Shown here: positions 1 to 8,340 of the stretch, piece by piece
Layout of the letters: the number at the start of each line of letters is the position of its first letter
Position numbering within the stretch: the stretch's first letter is position 1
Source of the DNA: Dyadobacter fermentans
Lineage (GTDB): Bacteria > Bacteroidota > Bacteroidia > Cytophagales > Spirosomataceae
DNA: 64,000 nucleotides
Assembly (NCBI RefSeq): GCF_019924045.1
Contig: NZ_JAHXBN010000001.1
Location: 458,767-522,766, forward strand
Direction of reading: 5' to 3'
Position numbers and translations under genes: made by a program
Notes under the pieces: generated by a model
Databases searched by the model: none
The model's input: only the letters and a program-made list of their open reading frames with translations
Told to the model about the DNA's origin: nothing

Positions 1-1
1 T

Positions 2-217
2 TTTTATCCCAATCCGGCCAGGGGCGAAGTACGCTGGAGTAATAAATTGCTCAAAAAGATCGAAGTTTACAGCACCGGCGGTAACCTGGTGCATTCCCTG
101 GTACCCACGCGCGACCAGCAATCAGCACCTGTAGGCCATCTGAGTCAGGGTATTTATATCTTTAAGGCTACCGATGGGAAACGTTCTTTTGTACAAAAAA
201 TGTTAATCTCTCAATAG
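2..217 (+). CDS. C-terminal end of a T9SS-secreted protein (type A sorting domain), 5' truncated
   Basis: An open frame enters from the left edge and stops with TAG at 215-217, leaving 71 residues. They begin FYPNPARGEV, continue with IEVYSTGGNLV, GHLSQGIYIF and finish KMLISQ. The YPNP start, the G(x)Y(I/F) core and the short basic end are the features of the type A C-terminal sorting domain that sends Bacteroidota proteins through the type IX secretion system. The protein would be exported by machinery like that encoded at 3175-9318. The body of the protein lies outside the window, so its activity cannot be told. Confidence 0.85.
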   Translation, partial: FYPNPARGEVRWSNKLLKKIEVYSTGGNLVHSLVPTRDQQSAPVGHLSQGIYIFKATDGKRSFVQKMLISQ

Positions 218-243
218 ACCCAGTCGTCACAAATTTTTGAAAT

Positions 244-543
244 ATGGATATTACCGTTGAAGAATTAAAAGAGCGTCTTGAAAAGGGCGAAGATTTGCAC
301 TTTTACGACGTTCGCGAGGAACACGAATACGAAGAGGACAACCTCGGTGCGATATTGATCCCCCTTGGCGAGTTGCCGGATCACCTCGATGAGCTGGAAC
401 CGTTGAAGGATGAGGAAATCATCATTCACTGCCGTTCAGGCGCTCGTAGCGGCAAAGCTGCACGCTACCTGGAATCGCAGGGCTTCTCCAACGTACGCAA
501 CGTATTGGGAGGCATCCTCGCTTACCGCGAGCTGGAAGACTAA
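244..543 (+). CDS. single-domain rhodanese-like protein
   Basis: This 99-residue protein is one rhodanese domain with no signal peptide, so it is cytoplasmic. Asp22-Val-Arg in YDVREEHEY and the active-site loop HCRSGARSGKAA, with the catalytic cysteine at residue 63, are intact. Such proteins carry sulfur as a persulfide on this cysteine; the six-residue loop C-R-S-G-A-R is the form seen in sulfurtransferases of the GlpE/PspE kind. It starts 26 nt after the stop of the T9SS cargo gene and runs towards miaA. The physiological acceptor is not evident. Confidence 0.88.
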   Translation: MDITVEELKERLEKGEDLHFYDVREEHEYEEDNLGAILIPLGELPDHLDELEPLKDEEIIIHCRSGARSGKAARYLESQGFSNVRNVLGGILAYRELED

Positions 544-583
544 GACTTGTTCATTTGACGGGGCTTACGCTCCGTCAAATGCT

Positions 584-1504
584 TTATTGCAAACCTGTCT
601 GCTGCCGTACATATTCCAGAATACGGTCGTAATCGTCCGGGTGAAACCACTCGAAATTCCCCTGGTGCCTGAACCACGTAAGTTGCCGCTTGGCGTAACG
701 GCGTGAGTTCTGTTTTAAAAGCCGCACCATTTCCTTTTCGTCATACTCGCCGTCCAGATAGCTGTAAACTTCACGGTATCCCACTGTTTTAAGCGCATGG
801 TGCTCCCGGTATGCGATTACGCTTTTTGCTTCTTCCACTAGCCCTTCTTGCAGCATGATGTCCATCCGTTGGTCTATTCTTTGGTAGAGTTCCGCGCGAT
901 TGCGGTCCAAAGCGATATTAATGGGCAAAAAGGGCCTGTTTCGGGTACTTTTTAGTTTAAATTGACTAATGGGCGTACCGGAGGTATAAAATACTTCCAG
1001 CGCGCGCACAACACGCTGCGGATTAGCTAGCTCAGAAGTAGCCGCAAATTCCGGATCGATCTGGCGCACTTCCTCTTGCAGCGGGGCAAGCCCGTTGTCG
1101 TTCAGTTTCTGCATAAGCGATTCACGCAGCCCGGGAAGAGGGGAGGGAAGGTCGTCGAGACCTTCCAACACTGCTTTGACGTAAAAGCCTGAGCCTCCCG
1201 TCATGACTACAATATCATGTTCCTGAAAAAGCACTTCGAGCAGGGCCAATGCGTCACGCTCGAAATCACCGGCACTATATGCTTCCGAAATAGAATGCGA
1301 ATCGACAAAATGGTGCTTTGCCTGCATCAGCTCTTCCCGCGTAGGTTTTGCTGTGCCTATACTCAGCTCGCGGAAGAACTGTCGCGAATCGGCGGATATG
1401 ATTTCCGTACCGAGGTCCTGGGCGAGGCTTATCGACAGTGCGGTTTTTCCTACCGCTGTGGGGCCTGCTACGGTTACCAGATATTTCTGTGGGCTATTTG
1501 GCAT
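584..1504 (-). CDS. miaA: tRNA dimethylallyltransferase MiaA
   Basis: The 306-residue product transfers a dimethylallyl group to N6 of A37 in tRNAs reading UNN codons, the first step towards ms2i6A. The P-loop GPTAVGKT lies at residues 14-21, followed by the SADSRQ motif near residue 40, which recognises the target adenine, and GTAKPTREE. The ending RRYAKRQLTWFRHQ is the family's C-terminal tRNA-binding signature. Length and motifs are typical. It is convergent with the rhodanese gene (41 nt apart) and divergent from the DUF4230 gene, with only 44 nt between their starts. Confidence 0.97.
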   Translation of the reverse strand: MPNSPQKYLVTVAGPTAVGKTALSISLAQDLGTEIISADSRQFFRELSIGTAKPTREELMQAKHHFVDSHSISEAYSAGDFERDALALLEVLFQEHDIVVMTGGSGFYVKAVLEGLDDLPSPLPGLRESLMQKLNDNGLAPLQEEVRQIDPEFAATSELANPQRVVRALEVFYTSGTPISQFKLKSTRNRPFLPINIALDRNRAELYQRIDQRMDIMLQEGLVEEAKSVIAYREHHALKTVGYREVYSYLDGEYDEKEMVRLLKQNSRRYAKRQLTWFRHQGNFEWFHPDDYDRILEYVRQQTGLQ

Positions 1505-1548
1505 TGTGCCGTTTTTATTTGAATTTTAATCAGTACAAAAATAGAGAT

Positions 1549-2217
1549 ATGGACTCCACTACACTATTTTTTTTGATCATTACCCTTATTGCCGGTGGCC
1601 TGGCCGGAGCTGCGCTCAATACCTGGTTGCAGAGCAGAAAGTCGAAGAAATATGTGTCTACGCAAGAAGCTTCCGTATTAATCGAGCGGATCGAGAAAGT
1701 ATTTAAAGTGGTGATGGCCGAAGGCTATTTTACAGAGATTTATAATTACCAGAATGACAAAAACATCTGGAACCTTATTAATGATAAAAAGAAAGCCTTG
1801 ATTATTGCCAAGGCCAAAGTGCTGGTAGGTTATGATTTTAGCAAATTGAAATTCCACCGGCCTGATGGCGAACGCAAATTGGTAATTGATTTCTTCCCCG
1901 CCCCCGAAATTCTGTCCATTGATACCGATTACAAGTTTTATGACATCGAGCAAGGTTGGCTCAACCGTTTTCATAGCGATGATTATACGGCCATTTTAAA
2001 TGAAGCCAAGCAAACGATGAACGACAAAGCCATGGAAAGTGATTTGCCTCGCATTGCTGGTAATCAGGTGCAACTCATGATCTTCCAGCTAGCTGCCTCA
2101 ATGAACTGGTCGGTCGAAATGAAGCTTCCGGATGGTAATGTGGCAATGCTGCGTGAGTTTACACATTACCGTACACTGGAAGCGCAAATTGATTCTTTGG
2201 ATACCCGAAAGGAATAG
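1549..2217 (+). CDS. membrane-anchored DUF4230 protein
   Basis: The ATG at 1549 gives 222 residues; a longer frame runs back into miaA but has no better start. One hydrophobic N-terminal helix (about residues 5-25, LFFLIITLIAGGLAGAAL) is followed by a soluble domain with QEASVLIERIEKVFKVV and KAKVLVGYDFSKLKF, which matches the DUF4230 family of Bacteroidota. The domain would lie outside the membrane if the helix is a signal anchor. Its biochemical role is unknown. The start lies 44 nt from that of the divergent miaA, so the promoters must overlap. Confidence 0.72.
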   Translation: MDSTTLFFLIITLIAGGLAGAALNTWLQSRKSKKYVSTQEASVLIERIEKVFKVVMAEGYFTEIYNYQNDKNIWNLINDKKKALIIAKAKVLVGYDFSKLKFHRPDGERKLVIDFFPAPEILSIDTDYKFYDIEQGWLNRFHSDDYTAILNEAKQTMNDKAMESDLPRIAGNQVQLMIFQLAASMNWSVEMKLPDGNVAMLREFTHYRTLEAQIDSLDTRKE

Positions 2218-2332
2218 TTAATTTTTTTATATAATTTATGCGTTAAACGTCTCTGTCCTCGTCAGAACAGGGTTTGTCTGCGTATTAACTCATACAGTTT
2301 TTCAATTAATCACTTTCTAAACTTTAACAGTT

Positions 2333-2950
2333 ATGCTCAAAAAATTATTACTATTTGCCTCTGTGGTGTTGATGATCGCTATGGTAAGTTGCAAGGGAGA
2401 CGATGGGGCTGTCGGTCCGGCTGGTGCTACGGGAGCCCAGGGACCAGCGGGCCCTGCCGGACCTGCGGGTAAGGATGGAGAAGACGGAGCCAGCAGCTCG
2501 GCAATAATTCTTTCAACAGGCCAGGTCGACACAGACAGCACCGGCGGGTTTATTACAGGTATCGAAAACCTGACAGCCGAACAGGATACTGCTTTGAGCA
2601 AATCTGTTGTATTGGTTTACTTGAAATCACAGAACGTTTACTGGCCAATGCCGGGTCTCGTTCTTTTCACGGGTAACAAGTTCAGCTCGTACACCTTTGT
2701 GCATGCTGTTCAGAATAAGACGTTTTTCGTTGAGTTGTTGGCTACCAACTGGGGTGAAGATCAGGACGACGCTCCTAAAAGAACTTTCCAGGATATCCGC
2801 ATTGTGATCGTTCCTGGTGAAGTAGTAAATATGGGCCGTCTAAGTGCTGAAACACTCAAAGATTACAATAAGACAATCGCTGCATTGGGCTTGACAGATA
2901 CGCAGGTGAAAGTGGCAACCAAATTGAAATTCAACCTGAAAAGAAAATAA
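2333..2950 (+). CDS. lipoprotein with a short collagen-like Gly-X-Y tract
   Basis: The 205-residue protein has a lipoprotein signal peptide (hydrophobic run, then MVSC with the lipidated Cys near residue 20). Directly after it comes a Gly-X-Y stretch at about residues 24-52 (GPAGATGAQGPAGPAGPAG, then KDGEDG), then a domain of about 150 residues without recognised motifs (SQNVYWPMPGLVLFTG, FVELLATNW). Bacterial collagen-like tracts form trimeric stalks in some surface proteins, so a trimeric lipoprotein is plausible. The tract is short and a plain flexible linker is possible. A terminator hairpin follows at 2990. Confidence 0.75.
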   Translation: MLKKLLLFASVVLMIAMVSCKGDDGAVGPAGATGAQGPAGPAGPAGKDGEDGASSSAIILSTGQVDTDSTGGFITGIENLTAEQDTALSKSVVLVYLKSQNVYWPMPGLVLFTGNKFSSYTFVHAVQNKTFFVELLATNWGEDQDDAPKRTFQDIRIVIVPGEVVNMGRLSAETLKDYNKTIAALGLTDTQVKVATKLKFNLKRK

Positions 2951-2989
2951 TTAATTCAGCAGGTTAACGAGAATCAATCAATTAATAGG

Positions 2990-3033
2990 AAAAGGTCAGT
3001 TGTGACGGATAATCCCGTTGTAACTGGCCTTTT
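2990..3033 (+). terminator. intrinsic terminator after the collagen-like lipoprotein gene
   Basis: A 19-bp stem (2990-3008 with 3015-3033, several G-U pairs, 6-nt loop) sits 40 nt after the lipoprotein stop. It ends in a T-rich run at 3030-3034. It fits a rho-independent terminator on the plus strand. Confidence 0.8.
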
Positions 3034-3121
3034 TCTATTGCTGTGAAGGACTTTTGGATGATGGACGATAGAAAAAGCTACGATGTAATACATGCGTTGA
3101 AATGCGGCGATACGAGCACAA

Positions 3122-3157
3122 ATACGAAAGGGCTTCCATTTGGAAGCCCTTTCGTAT
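3122..3157. terminator. bidirectional-type hairpin downstream of gldN
   Basis: This is a perfect 16-bp inverted repeat (3122-3137 and 3142-3157) with a 4-nt loop, 18 nt beyond the gldN stop on the minus strand. It is the natural end of the gldLMN transcript. The T tract outside the stem is weak on both sides. Confidence 0.7.
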
Positions 3158-3174
3158 CTTAATATTTGTTGTTC

Positions 3175-4227
3175 TTAGTATTCCCAAAGACCGTGTTCCA
3201 GTTCCATCAGTTCCTGCTCGTAGTTCAGGGATTTGATAAGGGCCTCTTTTTCTCCGTTGTAGATGTCGAGGAATGCCTTATCGTTGGCGTTGGAGAATTT
3301 GGTAATCCGTCCGTAGAACAGGCGAAGATCGAAAGCATCCGCGAGGTTCTTGTTCTGGGCCGTATTGTGGGTGTTATACCAGATATATTTCTTAGGATCG
3401 CTTCTGAAAAGTCTTTCAACATCTTTCCAACGGAAGGAAGCAACCGGTAATTCAAGTCCTGTTGCAGTCTGGTCAGATGGAAGAACGATTGTGAGCGTCT
3501 GAATGTCGGTATACAATCTTGAGCGTTTCTTATCAAAAATCCAGTCTTCTTTCACTTCCAGGATACTCAACTGATCAGGGAAATACTCTTCTTCCGACGC
3601 AGCTACTTGCTGAGTTTCGAAAGAACTGCTATCCGGCTTGGGAGCTTCCACTTTGGGTTCTTCTTTGGCAACCTCAGTTTTAGCACCTTTTTTAGAAGAT
3701 TTTTTCTTAGGAGGACCCCAACCGTCGTCTACGGGCTCAGCTTCTTTTTTTGTATCCTTTTTAGCACCCCAGCCATCGTCGGCGTTTGCAGCTTGCTTGC
3801 TAGGATCTGTTTTAGCTTTGGTATCCCAGCCATCTGCTTTGGCTGGCTCTCCAAAACCTGCCGCGATTTCCTCGGCAGAAAGGCCTGCGGTTTGGTTAGG
3901 GATCAAAACGCGTTTATGAAGCTCGTCACCGGTGATTTTGGTCGCACAGGAGTCGTTTGTATAAGCATCGATCAACCCTGCTTTCGCTGCATCCAACAAG
4001 TAACGTGTGATCTCATTGTTTTTAGAGAACATGGAAATGTTCTGCTTTTCTTTCAAATCAACCCGTCTCCAGAGCGTTCTTTTCATCATCACGTCGCCGT
4101 CTGCAATAGGGCGTGACGAGAACTGATTCGCAGTCGAATCCTCTTTCTCCTGCGCAAAAGCGGCAGTACTTGCAAGAGACAGCGACAGCAAAGACCATGC
4201 AATCGTTTTTCCGTTCATTCTTCTCAT
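3175..4227 (-). CDS. gldN: T9SS/gliding motility protein GldN (PorN) with a Trp-rich insertion
   Basis: GldN binds GldK to form the periplasmic ring under the outer membrane in the type IX secretion and gliding machine. The ATG at 4227 gives 350 residues with a clean Sec signal peptide (MRRMNGKTIAWSLLSLSLAS, then TAAFA); the frame can be read from a TTG at 4257, but that would put ten residues before the signal. The family core is visible in VMMKRTLWRRVDLKEKQN near the start and EDWIFDKKRSRLYTDIQ further on. Between them, at about residues 126-210, sits a Lys/Glu/Pro-rich insert with three repeats of the type (A/D)DGW. It is the last gene of the porP-gldKLMN group, 47 nt after gldM. Confidence 0.95.
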   Translation of the reverse strand: MRRMNGKTIAWSLLSLSLASTAAFAQEKEDSTANQFSSRPIADGDVMMKRTLWRRVDLKEKQNISMFSKNNEITRYLLDAAKAGLIDAYTNDSCATKITGDELHKRVLIPNQTAGLSAEEIAAGFGEPAKADGWDTKAKTDPSKQAANADDGWGAKKDTKKEAEPVDDGWGPPKKKSSKKGAKTEVAKEEPKVEAPKPDSSSFETQQVAASEEEYFPDQLSILEVKEDWIFDKKRSRLYTDIQTLTIVLPSDQTATGLELPVASFRWKDVERLFRSDPKKYIWYNTHNTAQNKNLADAFDLRLFYGRITKFSNANDKAFLDIYNGEKEALIKSLNYEQELMELEHGLWEY

Positions 4228-4274
4228 ATCATACATAAAGTTGTATTGTCCAATCAACGACTAAAAGCGGTGGA

Positions 4275-5867
4275 TTAGTATAGCGAAACTTGTCTGATTT
4301 GGTTACCCATTTCGACCTCGCTGACAGCGCCTTTAAAATTCTGACGCTCTACTTTCATAACCGAAATAACATACCGGTCGCCAGGCTGAGCTTGCTGTGC
4401 GAGGGTAGAAATTGAACCACCGCCACCATTGAGCTGGACACCGCCGATACGTCTGTTACCGCGTGCCAGCGAAATCTCCACTTGCGAAACGCGGAACTTG
4501 GCATCTTCCGGTGAAAAGTTTTTAAAGCTTTCATCCGGTACCGCAATCACCTGAATGCTTCTAGCCCCCGATGCAGGTGCGCCTCTGCGCTCATCATACG
4601 CAGCTCCGTTTACACGTACTTCCAGCGAGGGTTTAGGCACACGGTTTACTTTAAAGGGCTCTGAACCCAAAACATTACCAGCATTGCTTACCGTGATATT
4701 CAGGCTTGACTTGCTGGGAACAATCGTGAATTTACCTTTTTGACCGCTATTAATAATCTCACCACCGTCTGTTGAGAAGCTAGGTGCCCAAAGTGCCCCG
4801 AGCGCGGGGCTCTGGATGCTCAACTTGTTGGCACAGCCGAGGTACAACGGAGGCAATGTTCCTGTTTCGATCTGGTAGGAAGGCTTCACCACGAAGTATT
4901 CCTGCACCATATTGTAAGTCGTATCTTTTCCTGACGGGGTAGGAATGGTGATCTGTCCGCGAAGCTCTTTTTTAACAATTCCTTCCGCATTGTAACCACC
5001 GCCCTGGGCAGTGAATTCAATCATACCCACACCGTTTTCAACTTTAACAGGTGATCCATTCAAGCTCATGCGAGGGGTGATACCCGAAGCGGAAGCCGCA
5101 ATGAACATCTGGCCTTTGAATTTGGTACCGGCTACCACTGTTTTTGCGTCGGCACTTACCATCGCCAGTACGCGGTCAAATTTGATATCCGCAGCACCCA
5201 CTTTGGTGGCGAGGTAGTTCAGCACTTCGCCTTCCATACGGCGAACGTCGGTTTGTTTCTGGCTCAATACGGCCAGTGCAGCTGCAACAGGTGTAGATTC
5301 GAAATTCAGCTCGGCGAAGTCCTTGTTACGCTGGTCTTTGTTGTTTTTTGCAAGATCGTCTTCACGACCATCCTGGGCCAGCATTTTAAATTGATTAGGA
5401 GAAAACTTATTAAGTGCTGAGGTGAAGGCGTTCAATTTTTGTTTCAAAGCGTATGCCTTTCCATTCTTTCGCACGCCAATCATCAATTCCGCTACTTTTG
5501 TTTCTTCCTGCGGATTTTTGATCGCTCCCTCCTCGTTATAGCCTGAACCTGCATCTTTGATAATTTCATCTTTCAATGCATTCAGTTCGTTGGCCATATC
5601 GGTAGAAAGCTTGCGTACCTGTTCGGCTTCTTTGATGACGGCCACATCGGCTGCACGGTTCCCTGACTTCTCAACTGCCGCTTTGATTTTCAGTATAGTT
5701 TCCTGATTTATCCTGTTAGCGGCTCCGGAGGATAATTGTAATGAGTTGTTCAGAAGGAGGAATTTTTCGATGATAGCTGAACTTACCTGCAATGCGAGCA
5801 TCGCCGTAAGCACCAGATACATCATTCCAATCATCTTTTGACGGGGTGTTTCTTTTCCACCTGCCAT
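4275..5867 (-). CDS. gldM: T9SS/gliding motor protein GldM (PorM)
   Basis: GldM forms, with GldL, the proton-driven inner-membrane motor of the type IX secretion system; its long periplasmic part reaches the GldK-GldN ring. The 530-residue product starts MAGGKETPRQKMIGMMYLV, the diagnostic N-terminus, with one transmembrane helix at about residues 13-33. The rest is periplasmic: a helical region (about 35-220), then beta domains with YFVVKPSYQIETGTLPPLYLGC and FKVNRVPKPSLEV. Length is normal for the family. gldL starts 109 nt upstream and gldN follows closely, so gldL-M-N form one unit. Confidence 0.97.
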   Translation of the reverse strand: MAGGKETPRQKMIGMMYLVLTAMLALQVSSAIIEKFLLLNNSLQLSSGAANRINQETILKIKAAVEKSGNRAADVAVIKEAEQVRKLSTDMANELNALKDEIIKDAGSGYNEEGAIKNPQEETKVAELMIGVRKNGKAYALKQKLNAFTSALNKFSPNQFKMLAQDGREDDLAKNNKDQRNKDFAELNFESTPVAAALAVLSQKQTDVRRMEGEVLNYLATKVGAADIKFDRVLAMVSADAKTVVAGTKFKGQMFIAASASGITPRMSLNGSPVKVENGVGMIEFTAQGGGYNAEGIVKKELRGQITIPTPSGKDTTYNMVQEYFVVKPSYQIETGTLPPLYLGCANKLSIQSPALGALWAPSFSTDGGEIINSGQKGKFTIVPSKSSLNITVSNAGNVLGSEPFKVNRVPKPSLEVRVNGAAYDERRGAPASGARSIQVIAVPDESFKNFSPEDAKFRVSQVEISLARGNRRIGGVQLNGGGGSISTLAQQAQPGDRYVISVMKVERQNFKGAVSEVEMGNQIRQVSLY

Positions 5868-5976
5868 ATTGTTGTGTAATCAGTTTCAGTGATCGAATTA
5901 TTTAACTAACAACAATGACCCTGCAAACCCGGACGGGAAGCCCCTGGTGGGATACAGAGTCATCGCCTGAGCGCTC

Positions 5977-6792
5977 TTACGCATTGCCACCACGCATTGC
6001 GGTCAGCATATTTCCGTAAATGCCGTTCAATGAAGAGATGTTGTTGGTCAGTCTCGCCATTTCGCTCTTGAACACTTGTGATTCCTTCGTTGCATCGGCC
6101 ATGTTTTCCATAGCGGCTGTCAGGTTGCCGTAGAAAGCATTCATTGCTTTCAAGTGCTTGGTAGTGTCTTGCAATTCCAGTTCGTATACTGCGTTCAATG
6201 CACCCATGTTTTTGGTGATCAGTTGGAACTGGTCGCGGTAAGATTGTGCATCTTTGGTAGCATCAGCCATAGATGACATCGCGTTAATTGCTACGCCATA
6301 AGACTTGTTCATATCGCTGATAGCAGTTGATGCAGTCTTTACATTTTTAGCGTAGTCGTTTGTAGCAACGGTTGCATCGGTAAGGTCGGTGATTTTACCT
6401 ACTGTTTCAGACAGGTTTTTGAAACCTTTGCCGAGGCTGTCGAAAATCTCAGGAGAAATTTTCGCATTGTCGAGCATATTATCCAGTTTGGCAGTGATAT
6501 TGCTGCTAGGGGCCGAGCTTCTGGAAATGGCAGGGCCTGAATAATCGTCAGCGAGTTCAGGATACACACGGGTCCAGTCCGGATCCTTGTCAACCGATTG
6601 GGTAAGTGTTTGCAATGCATAAAGCAAGAAGATCAGAACCTCGGTTCCAAGACCTGCTGTCAGCATCGGGCCACCTCCATCCCAGTGCTGGATTTTGAAC
6701 AAAGCTCCTAAAATTACGACGGCAGCACCCGCACTGTATATTGTTGGTACTAGTTTATCCCAAAAAAAATTAGGTCCGCTACTCTTAGCCAT
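5977..6792 (-). CDS. gldL: T9SS/gliding motor protein GldL (PorL)
   Basis: GldL is the inner-membrane partner of GldM and supplies the proton-channel helices of the type IX secretion motor. The 271-residue protein has two transmembrane helices (about residues 14-32 and 42-62) flanking the conserved FKIQHWDGGGPMLTAGLG loop. A long cytoplasmic helical tail follows, with repeated units of the kind NMADATKES...F..... and AISDMNKSYG, likely coiled coil. Glu49 in GLGTEVLIFLL is the acidic residue in the second helix expected for proton coupling. It is separated from gldK by 119 nt containing a terminator-like hairpin. Confidence 0.97.
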   Translation of the reverse strand: MAKSSGPNFFWDKLVPTIYSAGAAVVILGALFKIQHWDGGGPMLTAGLGTEVLIFLLYALQTLTQSVDKDPDWTRVYPELADDYSGPAISRSSAPSSNITAKLDNMLDNAKISPEIFDSLGKGFKNLSETVGKITDLTDATVATNDYAKNVKTASTAISDMNKSYGVAINAMSSMADATKDAQSYRDQFQLITKNMGALNAVYELELQDTTKHLKAMNAFYGNLTAAMENMADATKESQVFKSEMARLTNNISSLNGIYGNMLTAMRGGNA

Positions 6793-6861
6793 GTGAATTG
6801 AAATCGGTTACAGTGAAAAAATTATAGTAAGTAAAGTGTTGGATTGATTCGGTCTGATCGT

Positions 6862-6897
6862 AAAAAAGAAGCAGAGTAAAAACGCTGCTTCTTTTTT
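6862..6897 (-). terminator. terminator-like hairpin between gldK and gldL
   Basis: A 13-bp perfect stem (6862-6874 with 6885-6897) with a 10-nt loop begins 15 nt after the gldK stop on the minus strand. The distal arm ends in a run of six T on that strand. It has all the marks of a rho-independent terminator, although gldL, M and N lie downstream. It could set the ratio of GldK to GldLMN, or end the message with gldL having its own promoter. Confidence 0.75.
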
Positions 6898-6911
6898 GGT
6901 GAAAGTGTTTT

Positions 6912-7985
6912 CTAGCGACGACGGGCGCGGGCTCCTCCGCGGTCGTTTACATTATCCATTACACAGCGGAAGCCGATGAATGCACGGGTTTCAGTTTCAA
7001 ACTCGTAGGTACGGGTACCGGTTTGCAGGTAGTAGGCAATATCTTTCCAGGAACCGCCTTTTACTACTTTACGTGGTTCGTTCGGGTCGTTGTACTGCGG
7101 GTTCATATCCCATACAATCGCTGTCGCATTGTCAGTGTAGGCATCCGAAGTCCATTCTGCTACGTTTCCAGCCATGTTGTACAAGCCGAAATCGTTAGGA
7201 TTGTAAGCATTTGCAGGGCCGGTGTAAGGATATCCGTCGGCATCGTAGTTACCACGCTGAGGCTTGAAGTTTGCCAGGAAGCATCCTTTTGCATTCATGG
7301 TATACGGGTTACCCCAAGGATATTTCGCAACGGCACGTCCGCCTCTTGCAGCCCATTCCCATTCAGCCTCTGTCGGCAGACGGAAGCCGGTCGAATTGAA
7401 CTGGCCCTCTTTGTTCTGGAAATCGTGGAGCAGGTTGGTGCGCCATTTTGAGAAATAAGTAGCAGCGATCCAACTTACGCCTACCACAGGGTAGGTGTCG
7501 AAGCCAGGGTGCTGATAGTAATATTCTACGAATGGATCTCCGTTTGAATATGCAAAGTCCTTTTTCCAAACGGTTGTATCAGGGTAGTACTTGGCCATGA
7601 TTTCCTCCTCACCGAGTACGGATACGGAGTCAACCAGCAACGCGTTCACGAACTGACGATACTCGTTGTTGGTGATTTCAGTGTCATCCATGAAAAATGA
7701 ACTGATTGTCACGCGGCGGTTCATGTTGTTCATGGAGGAAGCGATGTCTTCGTCAGCCTGGCCCATCACAAAAGAACCCGAGGGGATCACGACCATTCCG
7801 GCTGGTGTGGTCTGCTTGAATCCTTTACGGGCAGTAGCAGTGATTTCACCGTTTTGAATACCGCTTTCTTCTTTTCCTCCCTTGCCAAACTTGCTCTTAA
7901 GAAAACCGCAGCTTTGCAAGAGCATTAATGCGGCTACCAGAAGCAGGCTTTTGACTCCATCCCGATAGAACACTTTCACATTCAT
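6912..7985 (-). CDS. gldK: T9SS/gliding lipoprotein GldK (PorK), SUMF1/FGE-like fold
   Basis: GldK is an outer-membrane lipoprotein that forms the periplasmic ring of the type IX secretion system with GldN. The 357-residue protein has a signal peptide ending LLQSC (lipidated Cys near residue 26). A formylglycine-generating-enzyme-like domain follows at about residues 60-345, with MVVIPSGSFVMGQADED, FRLPTEAEWEWAARGG, NMAGNVAEWTSDAY, VVKGGSWKD and GFRCV. The fold is used structurally in this family. It is the first gene of the gldKLMN group, preceded by a 355-nt intergenic region and, beyond it, porP. Confidence 0.97.
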   Translation of the reverse strand: MNVKVFYRDGVKSLLLVAALMLLQSCGFLKSKFGKGGKEESGIQNGEITATARKGFKQTTPAGMVVIPSGSFVMGQADEDIASSMNNMNRRVTISSFFMDDTEITNNEYRQFVNALLVDSVSVLGEEEIMAKYYPDTTVWKKDFAYSNGDPFVEYYYQHPGFDTYPVVGVSWIAATYFSKWRTNLLHDFQNKEGQFNSTGFRLPTEAEWEWAARGGRAVAKYPWGNPYTMNAKGCFLANFKPQRGNYDADGYPYTGPANAYNPNDFGLYNMAGNVAEWTSDAYTDNATAIVWDMNPQYNDPNEPRKVVKGGSWKDIAYYLQTGTRTYEFETETRAFIGFRCVMDNVNDRGGARARRR

Positions 7986-8340
7986 AGTGGTTTTGTAAAT
8001 TTTGATAATAAAATGCTAGCCTAAAAACGTCAACGAATGATATCTAGTATACTTGAAATAAAACAAAATGTGTACGCCTGTCAGAATAAGTGCCACTGGA
8101 TTTCAGTGTTGAAATCTTCACGGATCGATTACTAAATCAGGTGTTTATCGACTAAACGTAAGAATAATGCAATTGGTATGGAAGCCGTACATTTTACAAA
8201 TATAAATCAAAGTTTCGCAAACTGATTCATACGACTTACCAAGAGGTTGGCAAAAAACGTCGATTTGACATCCAAATCTTAGATTTTTAATAATTTGATG
8301 ATAAAATATTAATATATCCGATCGCGTTTAGGCGGATTTG
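7986..8340. other. AT-rich intergenic region upstream of gldK
   Basis: These 355 nt hold no open frame worth calling. The stretch is AT-rich and must contain the gldK promoter on the minus strand. CAAATATA at 8197-8204 reads TATATTTG on that strand, which fits the Bacteroidota -7 element TAnnTTTG. A matching -33 TTTG at the usual spacing was not found, so the assignment is weak. No hairpin or repeat stands out. Confidence 0.4.

Noticed and set aside
2395..2490. Tandem DNA repeat in the lipoprotein gene
   Set aside because: The repetitive look comes from Gly-X-Y codons; the DNA units are not identical enough to call a separate repeat.
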